From NCBI RefSeq assembly GCF_001654845.1, contig NZ_LXES01000003.1, positions 124,001 through 188,000 on the forward strand: a stretch of 64,000 nt of DNA, given 5' to 3'. Made by a program: the position numbers and the translations under genes. Below, in pieces: positions 1 to 9,539 of this stretch (the first letter of the stretch is position 1; the number at the start of each line of letters is the position of its first letter). The notes beneath the pieces are model-generated. The model searched no databases, was not told the origin of the DNA, and was given only the letters and a program-made list of their open reading frames with translations. Source of the DNA: Enterobacter soli ATCC BAA-2102. GTDB taxonomy: Bacteria > Pseudomonadota > Gammaproteobacteria > Enterobacterales > Enterobacteriaceae.

Positions 1-391
1 GTGCGTGGTAGAGCACGTCCAGGCCGTTAAGCAATTGATAAAGCTGCTGGTTGATTTCGCTAAACGCCAGAGCGCGATCGACACCGAGCTTTGCAGGAGC
101 GGCCTCCTGGCCCAGGCGACGGCCAAACCAGATTTCGGCGGTTAAATCCCGTACGCGGTTGAAAAGCACGCTGTGGTTGTGGGTGTCATTGCTCTTAATC
201 AGCACCAGTACTGCTTCAGGTTCGTTAAACCCGGTGAAGTACCAGAAATCGCTGCTCTGGCGATAGGGGTATTCGCTGTCGGCACTGCGCGTCACTTCAG
301 GCGCGGCAAAAATTAGCGCGGCGCTTCCTGGCTGCATTTTTGCCAGCAGCGCCTGACGACGGCGAGAATACTCTTGATTCGAGATAACCAT
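1..391 (-). CDS. pepP: Xaa-Pro aminopeptidase, N-terminal part
   Basis: The gene begins with ATG at 391 and runs off the left edge, so only about 130 residues are visible. The start MVISNQEYSRRR and the run DFWYFTGFNEPEAVL match enterobacterial aminopeptidase P II closely. This part is the creatinase-like N-terminal domain. The metal-binding pita-bread catalytic domain lies outside the window. The enzyme removes the N-terminal residue from cytoplasmic peptides that have proline in second position. The ATG is preceded by GGAGGGTGTC, a good ribosome site. It lies 25 bases downstream of ygfB on the same strand, as in E. coli, so the two are probably co-transcribed. Confidence 0.95.
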   Translation of the reverse strand, partial: MVISNQEYSRRRQALLAKMQPGSAALIFAAPEVTRSADSEYPYRQSSDFWYFTGFNEPEAVLVLIKSNDTHNHSVLFNRVRDLTAEIWFGRRLGQEAAPAKLGVDRALAFSEINQQLYQLLNGLDVLYHA

Positions 392-416
392 GACACCCTC
401 CTGTGCGTTATTTTTC

Positions 417-995
417 TTAATGTAAGGTTGGCTTGCGCACTTCCGGCGCGGTTGGCTGCGAGCGCGTAAAGGTGTCGTGGCACAGCAGTGCCGCAACGCG
501 TACGTACTCAATAATCTCTTCGAGGGACATTTCCAGCTCTTCCTGGTCTTCCTCTTCGTCATAGCCAAGCTGCGCGATATTGCGCAGATCGTCGATAGCT
601 TCACCCGCTTCGCCGGTAACTTTATCGAGCTTAGGCTGTGTCACGCCAAGACCCAGCAGATAGTGGTTTACCCAACCTGCGAGCGCATCAGCGCGTTCGA
701 AGACGCTAACGTCGTCGCCTTCAGGCAGATAAAGCTGAAAAAGGAAGCCGTCATCTTCCAGCGAGTCGCTGGTTGCGGAGTGCATTTTACGCAGCGCTTC
801 AGCCAGTTCGTGACCAAACGCCAGCCCTTCGTTCGTCAGGTCGTGAACCAGCGGCTGCCATGAGCTGTCGCTGTTTCCGCCACACAGCATCCCGGCGATC
901 AGACCGTGCATTTCGGCAGGGGTTAATCCTACTCCCTGCTGGTTCAGTAACTGGCTTAATTCGTTGTAACCAGGCATTTCGTTCTGTATAGACAT
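417..995 (-). CDS. ygfB: YgfB/UPF0149 family protein
   Basis: A 192-residue cytoplasmic protein nearly identical to E. coli YgfB ([12 protein letters not shown] at the start, [12 protein letters not shown] at the end). I chose the second ATG (995), because it gives the family length; a 194-residue form from 1001 is possible. It is an acidic helical protein with the acidic stretch [11 protein letters not shown] near residues 145-155, and it has no recognisable catalytic residues. It is first in a ygfB-pepP transcription unit, divergent from zapA. In Pseudomonas a YgfB homologue acts as an antirepressor-type regulator; that role has not been shown for this branch. Confidence 0.93.
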   Translation of the reverse strand: MSIQNEMPGYNELSQLLNQQGVGLTPAEMHGLIAGMLCGGNSDSSWQPLVHDLTNEGLAFGHELAEALRKMHSATSDSLEDDGFLFQLYLPEGDDVSVFERADALAGWVNHYLLGLGVTQPKLDKVTGEAGEAIDDLRNIAQLGYDEEEDQEELEMSLEEIIEYVRVAALLCHDTFTRSQPTAPEVRKPTLH

Positions 996-1097
996 GCGCA
1001 TTCGTCATCGTTGGGAGGAATATTCATGATATGCTACCACTTTGGACCCTGGTGATACCAGAAAAGGGCTTGTATCTTCACATCAGGGTAGCTATAG

Positions 1098-1493
<396 letters not shown>

Positions 1494-1534
1494 CACTTCT
1501 CAGTTGACTATGGTAGAGTAACTGGGAAGACAAA

Positions 1535-1718
1535 ATTTCTCTGAGATGTTCGCAAGCGGGCCAGTCCCCTGAGCCGATATTTCATACCACAAGAATGTGG
1601 CGCTCCATGGTTGGTGAGCATGCTCGGTCCGTCCGAGAAGCCTTAAAACTATGACGACACATTCACCTTGAACCAAGGGTTCAAGGGTTACAGCCTGCGG
1701 CGGCATCTCGGAGATTCC
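1535..1718 (+). ncRNA. ssrS: 6S RNA
   Basis: A 184-base stretch that matches E. coli 6S RNA almost base for base. It begins ATTTCTCTGAGATG and ends GGCATCTCGGAGATTCC, and these two ends pair to form the closing stem. The central bubble region contains CCGATATTTCATACCACAAG. 6S RNA mimics an open promoter and sequesters sigma-70 RNA polymerase in stationary phase. It lies between zapA and fau, its standard place, and is processed from a transcript that continues into fau. The few differences from E. coli (CTCCATGG and ACTATGACG) are compensatory-looking changes in one helix. Confidence 0.97.
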
Positions 1719-1742
1719 CTCTCTCTTCTTCTACCGACTACC

Positions 1743-2339
1743 ATGACTCTACTTTCTGAAGTTTCTGCCTCACGCCAGGACATCCGTCAGTTAATCCGTA
1801 AACGCCGTCGTGCGTTAACCCCCGAACAGCAAACTCATTTCGCCCAACAGGCCGCCGCACGCATGATGGCATACCCGCCGGTTGTGATGGCACATACGGT
1901 CGCCCTGTTTCTGTCGTTTGATGGCGAACTGGATACCCAGCCGCTTATCGAACAGCTCTGGCGTGCCGGGAAAAAGGTTTACCTGCCGGTGCTGCATCCG
2001 TTTAGCGAAGGGAACCTGCTGTTCCTGAACTACCATCCGCATAGCGAACTGGTGGTCAATCGCCTGAAAATCACCGAACCGAAGCTGGACGTGCGCGACG
2101 TGCTCCCGCTTGCCGAGCTGGATGTGCTGGTAACCCCACTGGTGGCGTTTGATGAACAAGGCCAGCGGCTGGGTATGGGCGGCGGCTTTTATGACAGAAC
2201 GCTGCAAAACTGGCAGCAGTATGGTTTGCAGCCGGTGGGCTATGCGCATGATTGTCAGGGCGTGGAGGTATTGCCGGTGGAGAAATGGGATGTGCCGTTG
2301 CCGGCGGTGGTGACGCCGTCGAAGTTGTGGGAATGGTAA
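1743..2339 (+). CDS. fau: 5-formyltetrahydrofolate cyclo-ligase
   Basis: A 198-residue enzyme converting 5-formyl-THF to 5,10-methenyl-THF with ATP. The signature GQRLGMGGGFYDRTL (about residues 142-156) is the phosphate/ATP-binding loop of the family, and RKRRRALTPEQQ near residue 20 is also typical. A longer reading from 1668 would begin inside 6S RNA, so I set the start at the ATG at 1743 (MTLLSEVSASRQ), 24 bases after the end of ssrS. E. coli annotations often begin later, at the MIRQRRRA equivalent. In E. coli the 6S-fau pair affects persister formation. It converges on serA, and a shared bidirectional terminator lies between them. Confidence 0.93.
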   Translation: MTLLSEVSASRQDIRQLIRKRRRALTPEQQTHFAQQAAARMMAYPPVVMAHTVALFLSFDGELDTQPLIEQLWRAGKKVYLPVLHPFSEGNLLFLNYHPHSELVVNRLKITEPKLDVRDVLPLAELDVLVTPLVAFDEQGQRLGMGGGFYDRTLQNWQQYGLQPVGYAHDCQGVEVLPVEKWDVPLPAVVTPSKLWEW

Positions 2340-2346
2340 ACCAAAC

Positions 2347-2435
2347 GTGCGGCCTGATGCCCTCACCCCAGCCCTCTCCCACGGGGAGAAGGTGAAAACA
2401 TAAAAAACGGTAACTATCGTTACCGTTTTGCATTT
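2347..2435 (+). repeat. GTGCGG/CCCTCACCC repeat joined to a CGGTAAC terminator
   Basis: A composite of about 85 bases. It starts with GTGCGGCCTGATG, then CCCTCACCCCAGCCCTCTCCC paired loosely with GGGGAGAAGG, then an AACGGTAAC-TATC-GTTACCGTTTT hairpin. The same composite, about 75% identical by eye, occurs in the other orientation after tktA (12065-12148). Its first half recurs near 17790 and, without the GTGCGG head, at 33203, 33248, 37805, 49345 and 49402. Confidence 0.75.
2403..2429. terminator. bidirectional terminator between fau and serA
   Basis: Inverted repeat AACGGTAAC / GTTACCGTT with a TATC loop, flanked by an A-run on the left and a T-run on the right. It can therefore terminate fau on the plus strand and serA on the minus strand. 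Confidence 0.85.
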
Positions 2436-2446
2436 ACCACGCGCGA

Positions 2447-3679
2447 TCAGTAAAGCAGACGCGCGCGGATAGTCCCCGGGATCGCCTTCATGCTCAGCAG
2501 CGCTTTCTCGGCCACATCTTCATCCGCTTCAATATCGATAACCACGTAACCCATCTGAGAGTTCGTTTGCAGATACTGTGCGGCAATGTTGACGCCCTGC
2601 TCAGCGAAGATCTGGTTAATTGCGGTCAACACGCCTGGGCGGTTTTCGTGAATGTGCAGCAGACGGCGGCCACCGTGCAGCGGCAGAGACACTTCCGGGA
2701 AATTCACCGCAGAGAGCGTAGAGCCGTTGTCGGAGTATTTGCTCAATTTACCTGCCACTTCCAGGCCGATGTTCTCCTGCGCTTCCTGAGTTGAACCACC
2801 GATGTGTGGCGTCAGGATCACATTATCGAACTCGCACAGCGGAGACGTAAACGGATCGGTGTTGGTTGCCGGCTCGGTCGGGAATACGTCGATTGCCGCC
2901 CCTGCCAGGTGTTTACGCTTCAGCGCATCACACAGTGCCGGGATGTCGACAACGGTGCCGCGCGCGGCGTTGATCAGCAGTGAACCTGGCTTCATCAGCG
3001 CCAGCTCCTCTGCACCCATCATGTTTTTAGTGGACGCGTTTTCCGGCACATGCAGGCTCACGACATCACTCATGTTCAGCAGGTCAGACAGGTGTTGAAC
3101 CTGGGTAGCATTCCCCAGCGGCAGTTTGCTTTCGATATCGTAGAAGAAGACGTTCATACCGAGGGATTCAGCAAGAATACCCAGTTGCGTACCGATGTGG
3201 CCGTAACCGATGATACCCAGTTTTTTGCCACGCGCTTCGAAAGAGCCGGACGCCAGTTTGTTCCACACGCCGCGGTGTGCTTTGGCGTTCGCTTCCGGAA
3301 TACCGCGCAGCAACAGCAGCAGTTCGCCAATCACCAGTTCCGCAACAGAACGGGTGTTAGAGAACGGGGCGTTAAAGACAGGAATACCGCGCTTCGCAGC
3401 AGCACTCAGGTCAACCTGGTTGGTGCCGATGCAGAAGCAACCAATGGCAACCAGTTTTTCTGCCGCAGCGATAACGTCTTCAGTCAGGTGAGTACGGGAT
3501 CGCAGGCCAATGAAGTGGGCATCACGGATGGACGCTTTCAGCTCTTCAGTATCCAGCGCGCCTTTGTGAAATTCGATGTTGGTGTAACCCGCTGCACGAA
3601 GGCTATCGAGTGCTTTCTGATGCACGCCTTCTACTAGCAGGAATTTAATCTTGTCTTTCTCCAGTGATACCTTTGCCAT
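2447..3679 (-). CDS. serA: D-3-phosphoglycerate dehydrogenase
   Basis: A 410-residue enzyme that catalyses the first committed step of serine synthesis, oxidising 3-phosphoglycerate with NAD. The NAD-binding Rossmann motif LGIIGYGHIGTQLG is near residue 153. The catalytic Arg/Glu/His region includes the LTPHIGGSTQEAQ stretch near residue 290. The C-terminal ACT domain (about 335-410, GGRRLLHIHENRPGVLTAINQ... read as HENRPGV) binds serine for feedback inhibition. The length equals the E. coli enzyme. It lies downstream of rpiA on the same strand, but 267 bases separate them, so it has its own promoter; in E. coli Lrp and cAMP-CRP act there. Confidence 0.97.
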   Translation of the reverse strand: MAKVSLEKDKIKFLLVEGVHQKALDSLRAAGYTNIEFHKGALDTEELKASIRDAHFIGLRSRTHLTEDVIAAAEKLVAIGCFCIGTNQVDLSAAAKRGIPVFNAPFSNTRSVAELVIGELLLLLRGIPEANAKAHRGVWNKLASGSFEARGKKLGIIGYGHIGTQLGILAESLGMNVFFYDIESKLPLGNATQVQHLSDLLNMSDVVSLHVPENASTKNMMGAEELALMKPGSLLINAARGTVVDIPALCDALKRKHLAGAAIDVFPTEPATNTDPFTSPLCEFDNVILTPHIGGSTQEAQENIGLEVAGKLSKYSDNGSTLSAVNFPEVSLPLHGGRRLLHIHENRPGVLTAINQIFAEQGVNIAAQYLQTNSQMGYVVIDIEADEDVAEKALLSMKAIPGTIRARLLY

Positions 3680-3922
3680 TTACCCGACCCTGTTTTTTGT
3701 CTGAACTGATGTTGTGCTGGATTTGAATCCGCTCTAGCCAACATATCAAAAAAAACTATTGCAGCAATATGAACGTTTGCGTCGGCACTCTGAAGAAAAG
3801 TCATACAGGGCAAAATGACAGAGGAAAATGCTGCGTAAATTTACGAAAGTGGCAGGATCGGCAAAAGAGGGGCAAAAACGTGACACAAGTCACCGAATTT
3901 AGCTTTTCAAAAATTTTTTAGC

Positions 3923-3940
3923 GGGGGGAGTGCTCCCCCC
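3923..3940 (-). terminator. strong GC hairpin just after rpiA
   Basis: A GGGGGGAG-TG-CTCCCCCC inverted repeat six bases beyond the rpiA stop. On the minus strand it is followed by GCTAAAAAATTTTTG, so the U-tract is displaced. It is probably the rpiA terminator, of imperfect form. Confidence 0.55.
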
Positions 3941-3946
3941 GTCAGA

Positions 3947-4606
3947 TCATTTCACGATGGTTTTCACGCCGTCAGCCGTACCGATCAGCGCGACATCCGC
4001 GCCACGGTTGGCGAATAACCCTACGGTGACTACGCCTGGAAGGCCATTGATGGCATTTTCCAGCGCAATGGCATCCAGAATTTCCAGACCGTGCACATCC
4101 AGGATCACGTTACCGTTGTCAGTCACAACACCCTGACGGTATTCCGGGCGGCCACCCAGCTTCACTAGTTCACGTGCCACTGCGCTGCGTGCCATTGGGA
4201 TCACTTCGACTGGCAGCGGGAATTTGCCCAGAATATCGACCTGTTTAGAGGCATCCGCGATACAGATAAATTTATCCGCAACAGAAGCGATGATCTTCTC
4301 ACGCGTCAGCGCCGCGCCGCCGCCTTTGATCATCTGCATGTGGCCGTTGATCTCATCAGCGCCGTCAACGTAGATCCCCAGGCGATCCACTTCGTTCAGG
4401 TCAAAAACGGTAATGCCAAGGCTTTTCAGCTTTTCCGTGGAAGCATCGGAGCTGGATACTGCGCCCTCGATCTGCCCTTTCATCGTGCCCAGCGCATCGA
4501 TAAAGTGCGCCGCTGTAGAGCCCGTGCCGACACCGACAATCGTTCCCGGTTGCACGTACTGGAGAGCGGCCCATCCTACTGCTTTTTTCAGTTCATCCTG
4601 CGTCAT
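3947..4606 (-). CDS. rpiA: ribose-5-phosphate isomerase A
   Basis: A 219-residue enzyme interconverting ribose 5-phosphate and ribulose 5-phosphate in the non-oxidative pentose phosphate pathway. Visible family motifs are [13 protein letters not shown] (phosphate loop, residues 24-36), DGADEI near residue 81 with the catalytic Asp pair, and [11 protein letters not shown] near residue 94 with the catalytic Lys. The length and sequence match E. coli RpiA. It is a single gene divergent from argP, as in E. coli. Confidence 0.97.
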   Translation of the reverse strand: MTQDELKKAVGWAALQYVQPGTIVGVGTGSTAAHFIDALGTMKGQIEGAVSSSDASTEKLKSLGITVFDLNEVDRLGIYVDGADEINGHMQMIKGGGAALTREKIIASVADKFICIADASKQVDILGKFPLPVEVIPMARSAVARELVKLGGRPEYRQGVVTDNGNVILDVHGLEILDAIALENAINGLPGVVTVGLFANRGADVALIGTADGVKTIVK

Positions 4607-4795
4607 GATCTTTTTGCCTGTGGTGTGAAAACTCAGGGCGCATTATAGAACACGTAAGCGGGAAATGTCCCTGTGACCACTATCACATAACCGCGCAAAG
4701 CCCTGACAGATCCGATGTGGGTGCATTTCGTCTGTATCAAACGTAAATTTGTGTCATAGTGCTGAATAAGCACATTTCAGGAGTAAGCCAGAGCA

Positions 4796-5689
4796 ATGAA
4801 ACGTCCGGACTACAGAACACTACAGGCACTTGATGCGGTTATTCGTGAACGAGGTTTTGAGCGCGCAGCGCAAAAGCTGTGCATCACTCAATCCGCCGTC
4901 TCACAACGTATCAAACAGCTTGAAAACATGTTCGGGCAACCGCTGCTGGTGCGTACCGTCCCGCCTCGCCCAACGGAACAAGGCCAGAAGCTCCTCGCTC
5001 TGCTGCGCCAGGTTGAACTGCTGGAAGATGAATGGCTGGGTGACGAACAGACCGGCTCTACGCCGCTGCTGCTGTCGCTGGCGGTGAACGCCGACAGTCT
5101 GGCAACCTGGCTGTTGCCGGCGCTTGCACCGGTACTGGCCGACTCCCCTATTCGCCTGAATTTACAGGTAGAAGATGAAACCCGCACTCAGGAACGCCTG
5201 CGTCGCGGTGAAGTGGTGGGTGCCGTCAGTATTCAGCCGCAAGCGCTGCCAAGCTGCCTTGTGGATCAGCTCGGTGCGCTGGATTATCTGTTTGTGGGGT
5301 CGAAGGCTTTCGCAGAACGCTACTTCCCGAATGGCGTTACCCGCGCAGCGCTGCTTAAAGCCCCGGCCGTTGCGTTCGACCATCTTGATGATATGCATCA
5401 GGCCTTCCTGCAACAAAACTTCGACCTGCCGCCTGGCAGCGTGCCGTGCCACATTGTGAACTCGTCCGAAGCCTTTGTGCAGCTCGCACGTCAGGGAACC
5501 ACCTGCTGCATGATCCCGCATCTGCAAATTGAGAAAGAGTTAAAAAGCGGTGAGCTTATCGATTTAACGCCGGGGCTGTACCAGCGCCGGATGCTTTACT
5601 GGCACCGTTTTGCGCCGGAAAGCCGCATGATGCGCAACGTAACAGATGCACTGCTGGCATTCGGGCATAAGGTGTTGAGGCAGGATTAA
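4796..5689 (+). CDS. argP: LysR-type regulator ArgP (IciA)
   Basis: A 297-residue LysR-family regulator almost identical to E. coli ArgP. The winged helix-turn-helix spans residues 5-60 ([20 protein letters not shown] then [11 protein letters not shown]). The rest is the periplasmic-binding-like effector domain that senses lysine and arginine. In E. coli it activates argO, which lies two genes away here, and other lysine-repressed genes. An older name, IciA, comes from binding at oriC. The ATG follows AGGAGTAAGCCAGAGCA, so the ribosome site is rather distant. A REP-like repeat follows the stop. Confidence 0.96.
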   Translation: MKRPDYRTLQALDAVIRERGFERAAQKLCITQSAVSQRIKQLENMFGQPLLVRTVPPRPTEQGQKLLALLRQVELLEDEWLGDEQTGSTPLLLSLAVNADSLATWLLPALAPVLADSPIRLNLQVEDETRTQERLRRGEVVGAVSIQPQALPSCLVDQLGALDYLFVGSKAFAERYFPNGVTRAALLKAPAVAFDHLDDMHQAFLQQNFDLPPGSVPCHIVNSSEAFVQLARQGTTCCMIPHLQIEKELKSGELIDLTPGLYQRRMLYWHRFAPESRMMRNVTDALLAFGHKVLRQD

Positions 5690-5697
5690 AAAAATAC

Positions 5698-5728
5698 GCC
5701 GGGTGGCGCTAACGCTTACCCGGCCTAC
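5698..5728. repeat. REP-like palindromic repeat
   Basis: GCCGGGTGGCGCTAACGC paired with GCTTACCCGGCCTAC. It sits between the convergent argP and yggE. The same family occurs at 7291, 36618, 39290 and 63667. Confidence 0.85.
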
Positions 5729-5732
5729 TGGT

Positions 5733-6461
5733 TTACTGAGCGGATTTTTGAGTGGGTTCCAGCTCAAATACCACATCAACCTGATCGTCGAACTGGATAG
5801 TCGGCTGCTCATAAGTTTCCTGAGCAGAAACCGGCGCAGCATCGGCCTTCATCATCCGAACCATCGGGCTTGGCTGGTAGTTAGAGACGTGGTAACGCAC
5901 GCTATACACCGGGCCGAGTTTGCTGTTAAAACCTGAAGCCAGCTGCTGCGCCTGATGAATTGCATCATCAATGGCCGCTTTGCGCGCTTCGTCTTTGTAT
6001 TTTTCAGGTTGCGCAACGCCCAGTGAGACAGAACGAATTTCGTTCAGACCCGCTTTCAGCGCGCCATCCAGTAATGAATTAAGCTTATCGAGCTGACGCA
6101 GCGTGACCTCAACGGTACGCACCGCGCGGTAGCCTTTCAGAATACTTTTGCCGTTCTGGTAGTCGTAATCAGGCTGGGTGCGCAGGTTTGCGGAGTTGAT
6201 ATCCTTTTTCGCGACACCATTCTGTTCGAGGAAGGAGAGATATTGCGCAACACGATCGTCTGCCTGTTTTTTGGCAGAAGCGGCATCTTTTGCGGCCACA
6301 TTTACTTCGATTGCCAGCGTTGCCACATCCGGGACGGCATCAACACTTGCCGTGCCTGAAGTCACAATGTGCGGGCCAGCAGGCAATTCATTCGCCTGAA
6401 CCGATACCGCGCCTAAACTAACTAATGCCGCCAGGGCCATCACTTTAAACTTCACTGTCAT
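5733..6461 (-). CDS. yggE: SIMPL-domain periplasmic protein YggE
   Basis: A 242-residue protein with a cleavable signal peptide (MTVKFKVMALAALVSLGAVS, cut after VQA-N near residue 22) and a single SIMPL/DUF541 domain. It aligns over its length with E. coli YggE, which is linked to reduced oxidative stress and amine tolerance; the biochemical activity is unknown. The ATG at 6461 has a GGAGGAATG ribosome site; upstream in-frame codons belong to the intergenic region. The C-terminus differs from E. coli (LEPTQKSAQ). It lies 86 bases downstream of argO on the same strand. Confidence 0.93.
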   Translation of the reverse strand: MTVKFKVMALAALVSLGAVSVQANELPAGPHIVTSGTASVDAVPDVATLAIEVNVAAKDAASAKKQADDRVAQYLSFLEQNGVAKKDINSANLRTQPDYDYQNGKSILKGYRAVRTVEVTLRQLDKLNSLLDGALKAGLNEIRSVSLGVAQPEKYKDEARKAAIDDAIHQAQQLASGFNSKLGPVYSVRYHVSNYQPSPMVRMMKADAAPVSAQETYEQPTIQFDDQVDVVFELEPTQKSAQ

Positions 6462-6547
6462 TCCTCCATGTTGCGAAGAGTGCCCTATCAACAGGGCACA
6501 TGCCAGCAAGCTTAGCGGGTCTTGTTCAGTTGTCCATAAGACAACAC

Positions 6548-7183
6548 TTAGTTGAGTAAACCCTGTACATGCTGAATACCGTCTTTTGCCAGCTGGAAAG
6601 CGATAAACCACATCACAACACCCACCAGCGTGTTAATGATGCGCTGTGCTTTCGCCGTGCGCAGACGTGGGGCCAGCCAGGCCGCCAGTATCGCCAGGCC
6701 GAAGAACCACAAGAAAGAGGCGCTGACCGTGCCAAGCGCAAACCAGCGTTTTGGCTCGACATCCAACTGCCCTCCCAGGCTGCCCAGGACGACAAAAGTA
6801 TCAAGATAAACATGCGGATTAAGCCAGGTGACCGCCAGCATGGTGACGATAATCTTCCAGCGCCCCTGTTTCATGACCTCGGCCGTGGCTAATTCAAGAT
6901 TGCTACTCATGGCGGTTTTCAGCGCCCCGAAACCGTACCACAGCAGAAACGCTACGCCGCCCCAGGTGACCAGCGCCAGCAGCCAGGGCGACTGCATCAG
7001 CAGTGCGCTACCGCCAAAAATTCCGGCGCAAATCAGCAGCAAATCGCTTAACGCGCACAACAGCGCAATCATCAGATGGTACTGACGGCGAATGCCCTGA
7101 TTCATCACGAATGCATTCTGGGGGCCGAGCGGAAGGATCATGGCTGCGCCTAACACAAGACCTTGAAAATAATAGGATAACAT
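6548..7183 (-). CDS. argO: arginine exporter ArgO
   Basis: A 211-residue inner-membrane protein of the LysE family with about six membrane segments. The hallmark [19 protein letters not shown] near residues 11-29 is the LysE signature. The start at 7183 (MLSYYFQG) matches E. coli ArgO length; the open frame extends further upstream without family similarity. It exports arginine and canavanine. In E. coli transcription depends on ArgP with arginine and is blocked by ArgP with lysine, and argP lies close by here. Confidence 0.96.
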   Translation of the reverse strand: MLSYYFQGLVLGAAMILPLGPQNAFVMNQGIRRQYHLMIALLCALSDLLLICAGIFGGSALLMQSPWLLALVTWGGVAFLLWYGFGALKTAMSSNLELATAEVMKQGRWKIIVTMLAVTWLNPHVYLDTFVVLGSLGGQLDVEPKRWFALGTVSASFLWFFGLAILAAWLAPRLRTAKAQRIINTLVGVVMWFIAFQLAKDGIQHVQGLLN

Positions 7184-7290
7184 GACTTCAATCTCACAAA
7201 ACTGTCCTGGGAGCAGACTATACTGCGAGAATGTCATTAGAGGAAATTGATAATATTAATTGGGGATTAGCAGAGCTTATGAAAGTAAAG

Positions 7291-7320
7291 CCCGGTGGCG
7301 CTAACGCTTACCGGGCCTAC
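7291..7320. repeat. REP-like palindromic repeat
   Basis: CCCGGTGGCGCTAACGC with GCTTACCGGGCCTAC, lying between the upstream end of argO and the 3' end of mscS. It is the same family as at 5698. Confidence 0.85.
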
Positions 7321-7328
7321 AGGTGGCG

Positions 7329-8183
7329 TTATTCTGCTTCTTTGACCTTTTTGACGTTTACGTCCATCTGCGGGTACGGGAAGCTAATGCCATTGGCGTC
7401 AAAGTCACGCTTGATGCGTTCCAGAACATCCCAGTAAACGTTTTGCAGATCGCTGCTTTTGCTCCAGATACGCACCACGAAGTTGATCGATGACGCGCCC
7501 AGCTCATTCAGGCGTACCGTCTGCTCTTTGTCTTTCAGGATGCGGTCGTCCGAGGCAATGATGTTAGTAATCAGCGACTTCACCTGATCGATATCCGAAT
7601 CATACGCCACGCTTACCACCAGCTCATTACGGCGCACCGGCTCGCGGGAGAAGTTGATAATGTTACCCGCGATAATTTTACCGTTCGGTACCACTACAAT
7701 ACGACCGTCGACGGTACGCATGGTGGTGGAGAAGATCTGCACCTGGAGCACAGTTCCGGCAATGCCACCCAAATCAACATATTCGCCAGAGCGGAATGGA
7801 CGGAAGGTCACCAGAAGCACGCCTGCGGCGAGGTTCGACAGCGATCCCTGCAACGCCAGACCAATGGCCAGACCTGCGGCACCCAGCACTGCGATGACCG
7901 ATGCCGTTTGCACACCGACACGCCCCAGGGCGGCAATCAGGGTAAAGGCAATAATCCCATAGCGCACCAGTGCAGAGAGGAAATCGGCAACCGTGGCATC
8001 AATGTTTCGCGCAACCATCACGCGATTAACCGTGTTTGACACGATCCGTGCCACGATCATCCCGACAATGATAATCGCAATTGCCGCAACGATGTTAACG
8101 GCATAACTCAGCAGTAACTCCTGGTTGCGCACAAGCCAAGTACCGGCGTTATTGATGCTGTCTACAACATCGAGTTGTTCCAT
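7329..8183 (-). CDS. mscS: small-conductance mechanosensitive channel
   Basis: A 284-residue inner-membrane channel, two residues shorter than the 286-residue E. coli protein. It has three N-terminal membrane segments. The pore-lining third segment carries the Gly/Ala-rich packing pattern [18 protein letters not shown] (about residues 97-114). The cytoplasmic beta domain and C-terminal cage follow. Heptamers open under membrane tension to release solutes during osmotic downshock. It is a single gene in the usual place between fbaA and argO. Confidence 0.97.
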   Translation of the reverse strand: MEQLDVVDSINNAGTWLVRNQELLLSYAVNIVAAIAIIIVGMIVARIVSNTVNRVMVARNIDATVADFLSALVRYGIIAFTLIAALGRVGVQTASVIAVLGAAGLAIGLALQGSLSNLAAGVLLVTFRPFRSGEYVDLGGIAGTVLQVQIFSTTMRTVDGRIVVVPNGKIIAGNIINFSREPVRRNELVVSVAYDSDIDQVKSLITNIIASDDRILKDKEQTVRLNELGASSINFVVRIWSKSSDLQNVYWDVLERIKRDFDANGISFPYPQMDVNVKKVKEAE

Positions 8184-8320
8184 TTATTCTTCCTTTTGTT
8201 AAACCAATACACAAAATCCATCCCCCATGGAGACAGGCAGGTCAGTAAAGGGTAAACAAAAAGGACAAATATTGCCAAACAGATCACAAAAAACAGACCA
8301 GCAGGCCATTGAAAAGCCAT

Positions 8321-8350
8321 AAAAAAAGGCCCGCATTTGCGGACCTTTCT
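8321..8350 (-). terminator. terminator after fbaA
   Basis: Read on the minus strand: AGGTCCGC-AAAT-GCGGGCCT followed by TTTTTTT, about 20 bases past the fbaA stop. It ends the epd-pgk-fbaA transcript. Confidence 0.92.
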
Positions 8351-8370
8351 GAGGCGTTTAGCGACTCAAA

Positions 8371-9450
8371 TTACAGAACGTCAACCGCGTTCAGCTCTTT
8401 GAATGCCTGCTCCAGACGAGTAATCATTGAAGTCTGTGCAGCACGCAGCCATACGCGTGGATCGTAGTATTTCTTGTTCGGCTGGTCTTCGCCTTTCGGG
8501 TTGCCCAGCTGGCCTTGCAGGTAAGCTTCGTTGGTTTTGTAGTATTGCAGGATACCGTCCCAGGTTGCCCATTGGGTGTCGGTATCGATGTTCATTTTCA
8601 CTACGCCGTAGCTTACGGAGTCTTTGATTTCCTGAGCAGAAGAACCAGAACCACCGTGGAATACGAAGTTCAGGCTGTTGTGCGGCAGGTTGTGTTTCTT
8701 AGAAACGTATTCCTGAGAATCACGCAGGATAGTTGGGGTAAGAACCACGTTACCTGGTTTGTAAACGCCGTGCACGTTACCGAAGGACGCTGCGATAGTG
8801 AAGCGTGGGCTGATTTTGCTCAGCTCGGTGTATGCGTAATCAACGTCTTCTGGCTGGGTGTACAGTGCAGAAGCGTCCATGTGGCTGTTGTCCACGCCGT
8901 CTTCTTCACCACCGGTGCAACCCAGTTCGATTTCCAGAGTCATGTCCATTTTGGCCATGCGCGCCAGATATTTAGAGCAGATTTCGATGTTTTCGTGCAG
9001 TGACTCTTCAGACAGGTCGATCATGTGAGAAGAGAACAGTGGTTTACCGGTTGCCGCGAAGTGTTTCTCACCAGCGTCCAGCAGACCGTCGATCCATGGC
9101 AGCAGTTTCTTCGCGCAGTGGTCGGTGTGCAGGATAACTGGAACACCGTAGTGCTCAGCCATCTGGTGAACGTGGTGCGCACCAGAGATAGCACCCAGGA
9201 TTGCAGCGCCCTGAGGAACGTCAGTTTTCACGCCTTTACCTGCGATGAACGCAGCACCACCGTTAGAGAACTGTACGATTACCGGCGCTTTAACTTTTGC
9301 AGCGGTTTCCAGAACGGCGTTGATGGAGTCGGTACCTACGCAGTTAACTGCTGGCAGAGCAAAATTGTTCTCTTTAGCTACCTGGAACACTTTCTGAACG
9401 TCATCACCAGTGATCACGCCAGGTTTTACGAAATCAAAAATTTTAGACAT
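8371..9450 (-). CDS. fbaA: class II fructose-bisphosphate aldolase
   Basis: A 359-residue zinc-dependent aldolase of glycolysis and gluconeogenesis. HTDHCAKK (residues 108-115) supplies Asp109 and the zinc ligand His110. ELGCTGGEEDGVDN is the class II signature with Glu residues. FHGGSGSSAQEI contains the third His ligand and phosphate-binding serines. The length equals E. coli FbaA. It is last in the epd-pgk-fbaA operon, 89 bases after pgk, and its codon usage is strongly biased as expected for a very highly expressed gene. Confidence 0.98.
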   Translation of the reverse strand: MSKIFDFVKPGVITGDDVQKVFQVAKENNFALPAVNCVGTDSINAVLETAAKVKAPVIVQFSNGGAAFIAGKGVKTDVPQGAAILGAISGAHHVHQMAEHYGVPVILHTDHCAKKLLPWIDGLLDAGEKHFAATGKPLFSSHMIDLSEESLHENIEICSKYLARMAKMDMTLEIELGCTGGEEDGVDNSHMDASALYTQPEDVDYAYTELSKISPRFTIAASFGNVHGVYKPGNVVLTPTILRDSQEYVSKKHNLPHNSLNFVFHGGSGSSAQEIKDSVSYGVVKMNIDTDTQWATWDGILQYYKTNEAYLQGQLGNPKGEDQPNKKYYDPRVWLRAAQTSMITRLEQAFKELNAVDVL

Positions 9451-9539
9451 GTTACGAGTCCTGTATCTTCGGCCTTGGAAAGAGGTGCGTGCCCTAAAGC
9501 GCGCTGAAAATTGGGCAGGTTTCCCTGCCCTTAAATGGC

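Noticed and set aside
1668..1742. Longer start for fau inside 6S RNA
   Set aside because: The 25 extra codons are 6S RNA sequence and leader; the family starts at or after MTLLSEV.
8515..9507. Plus-strand frames of about 160 codons opposite fbaA
   Set aside because: Shadows of a highly biased gene with no family content.
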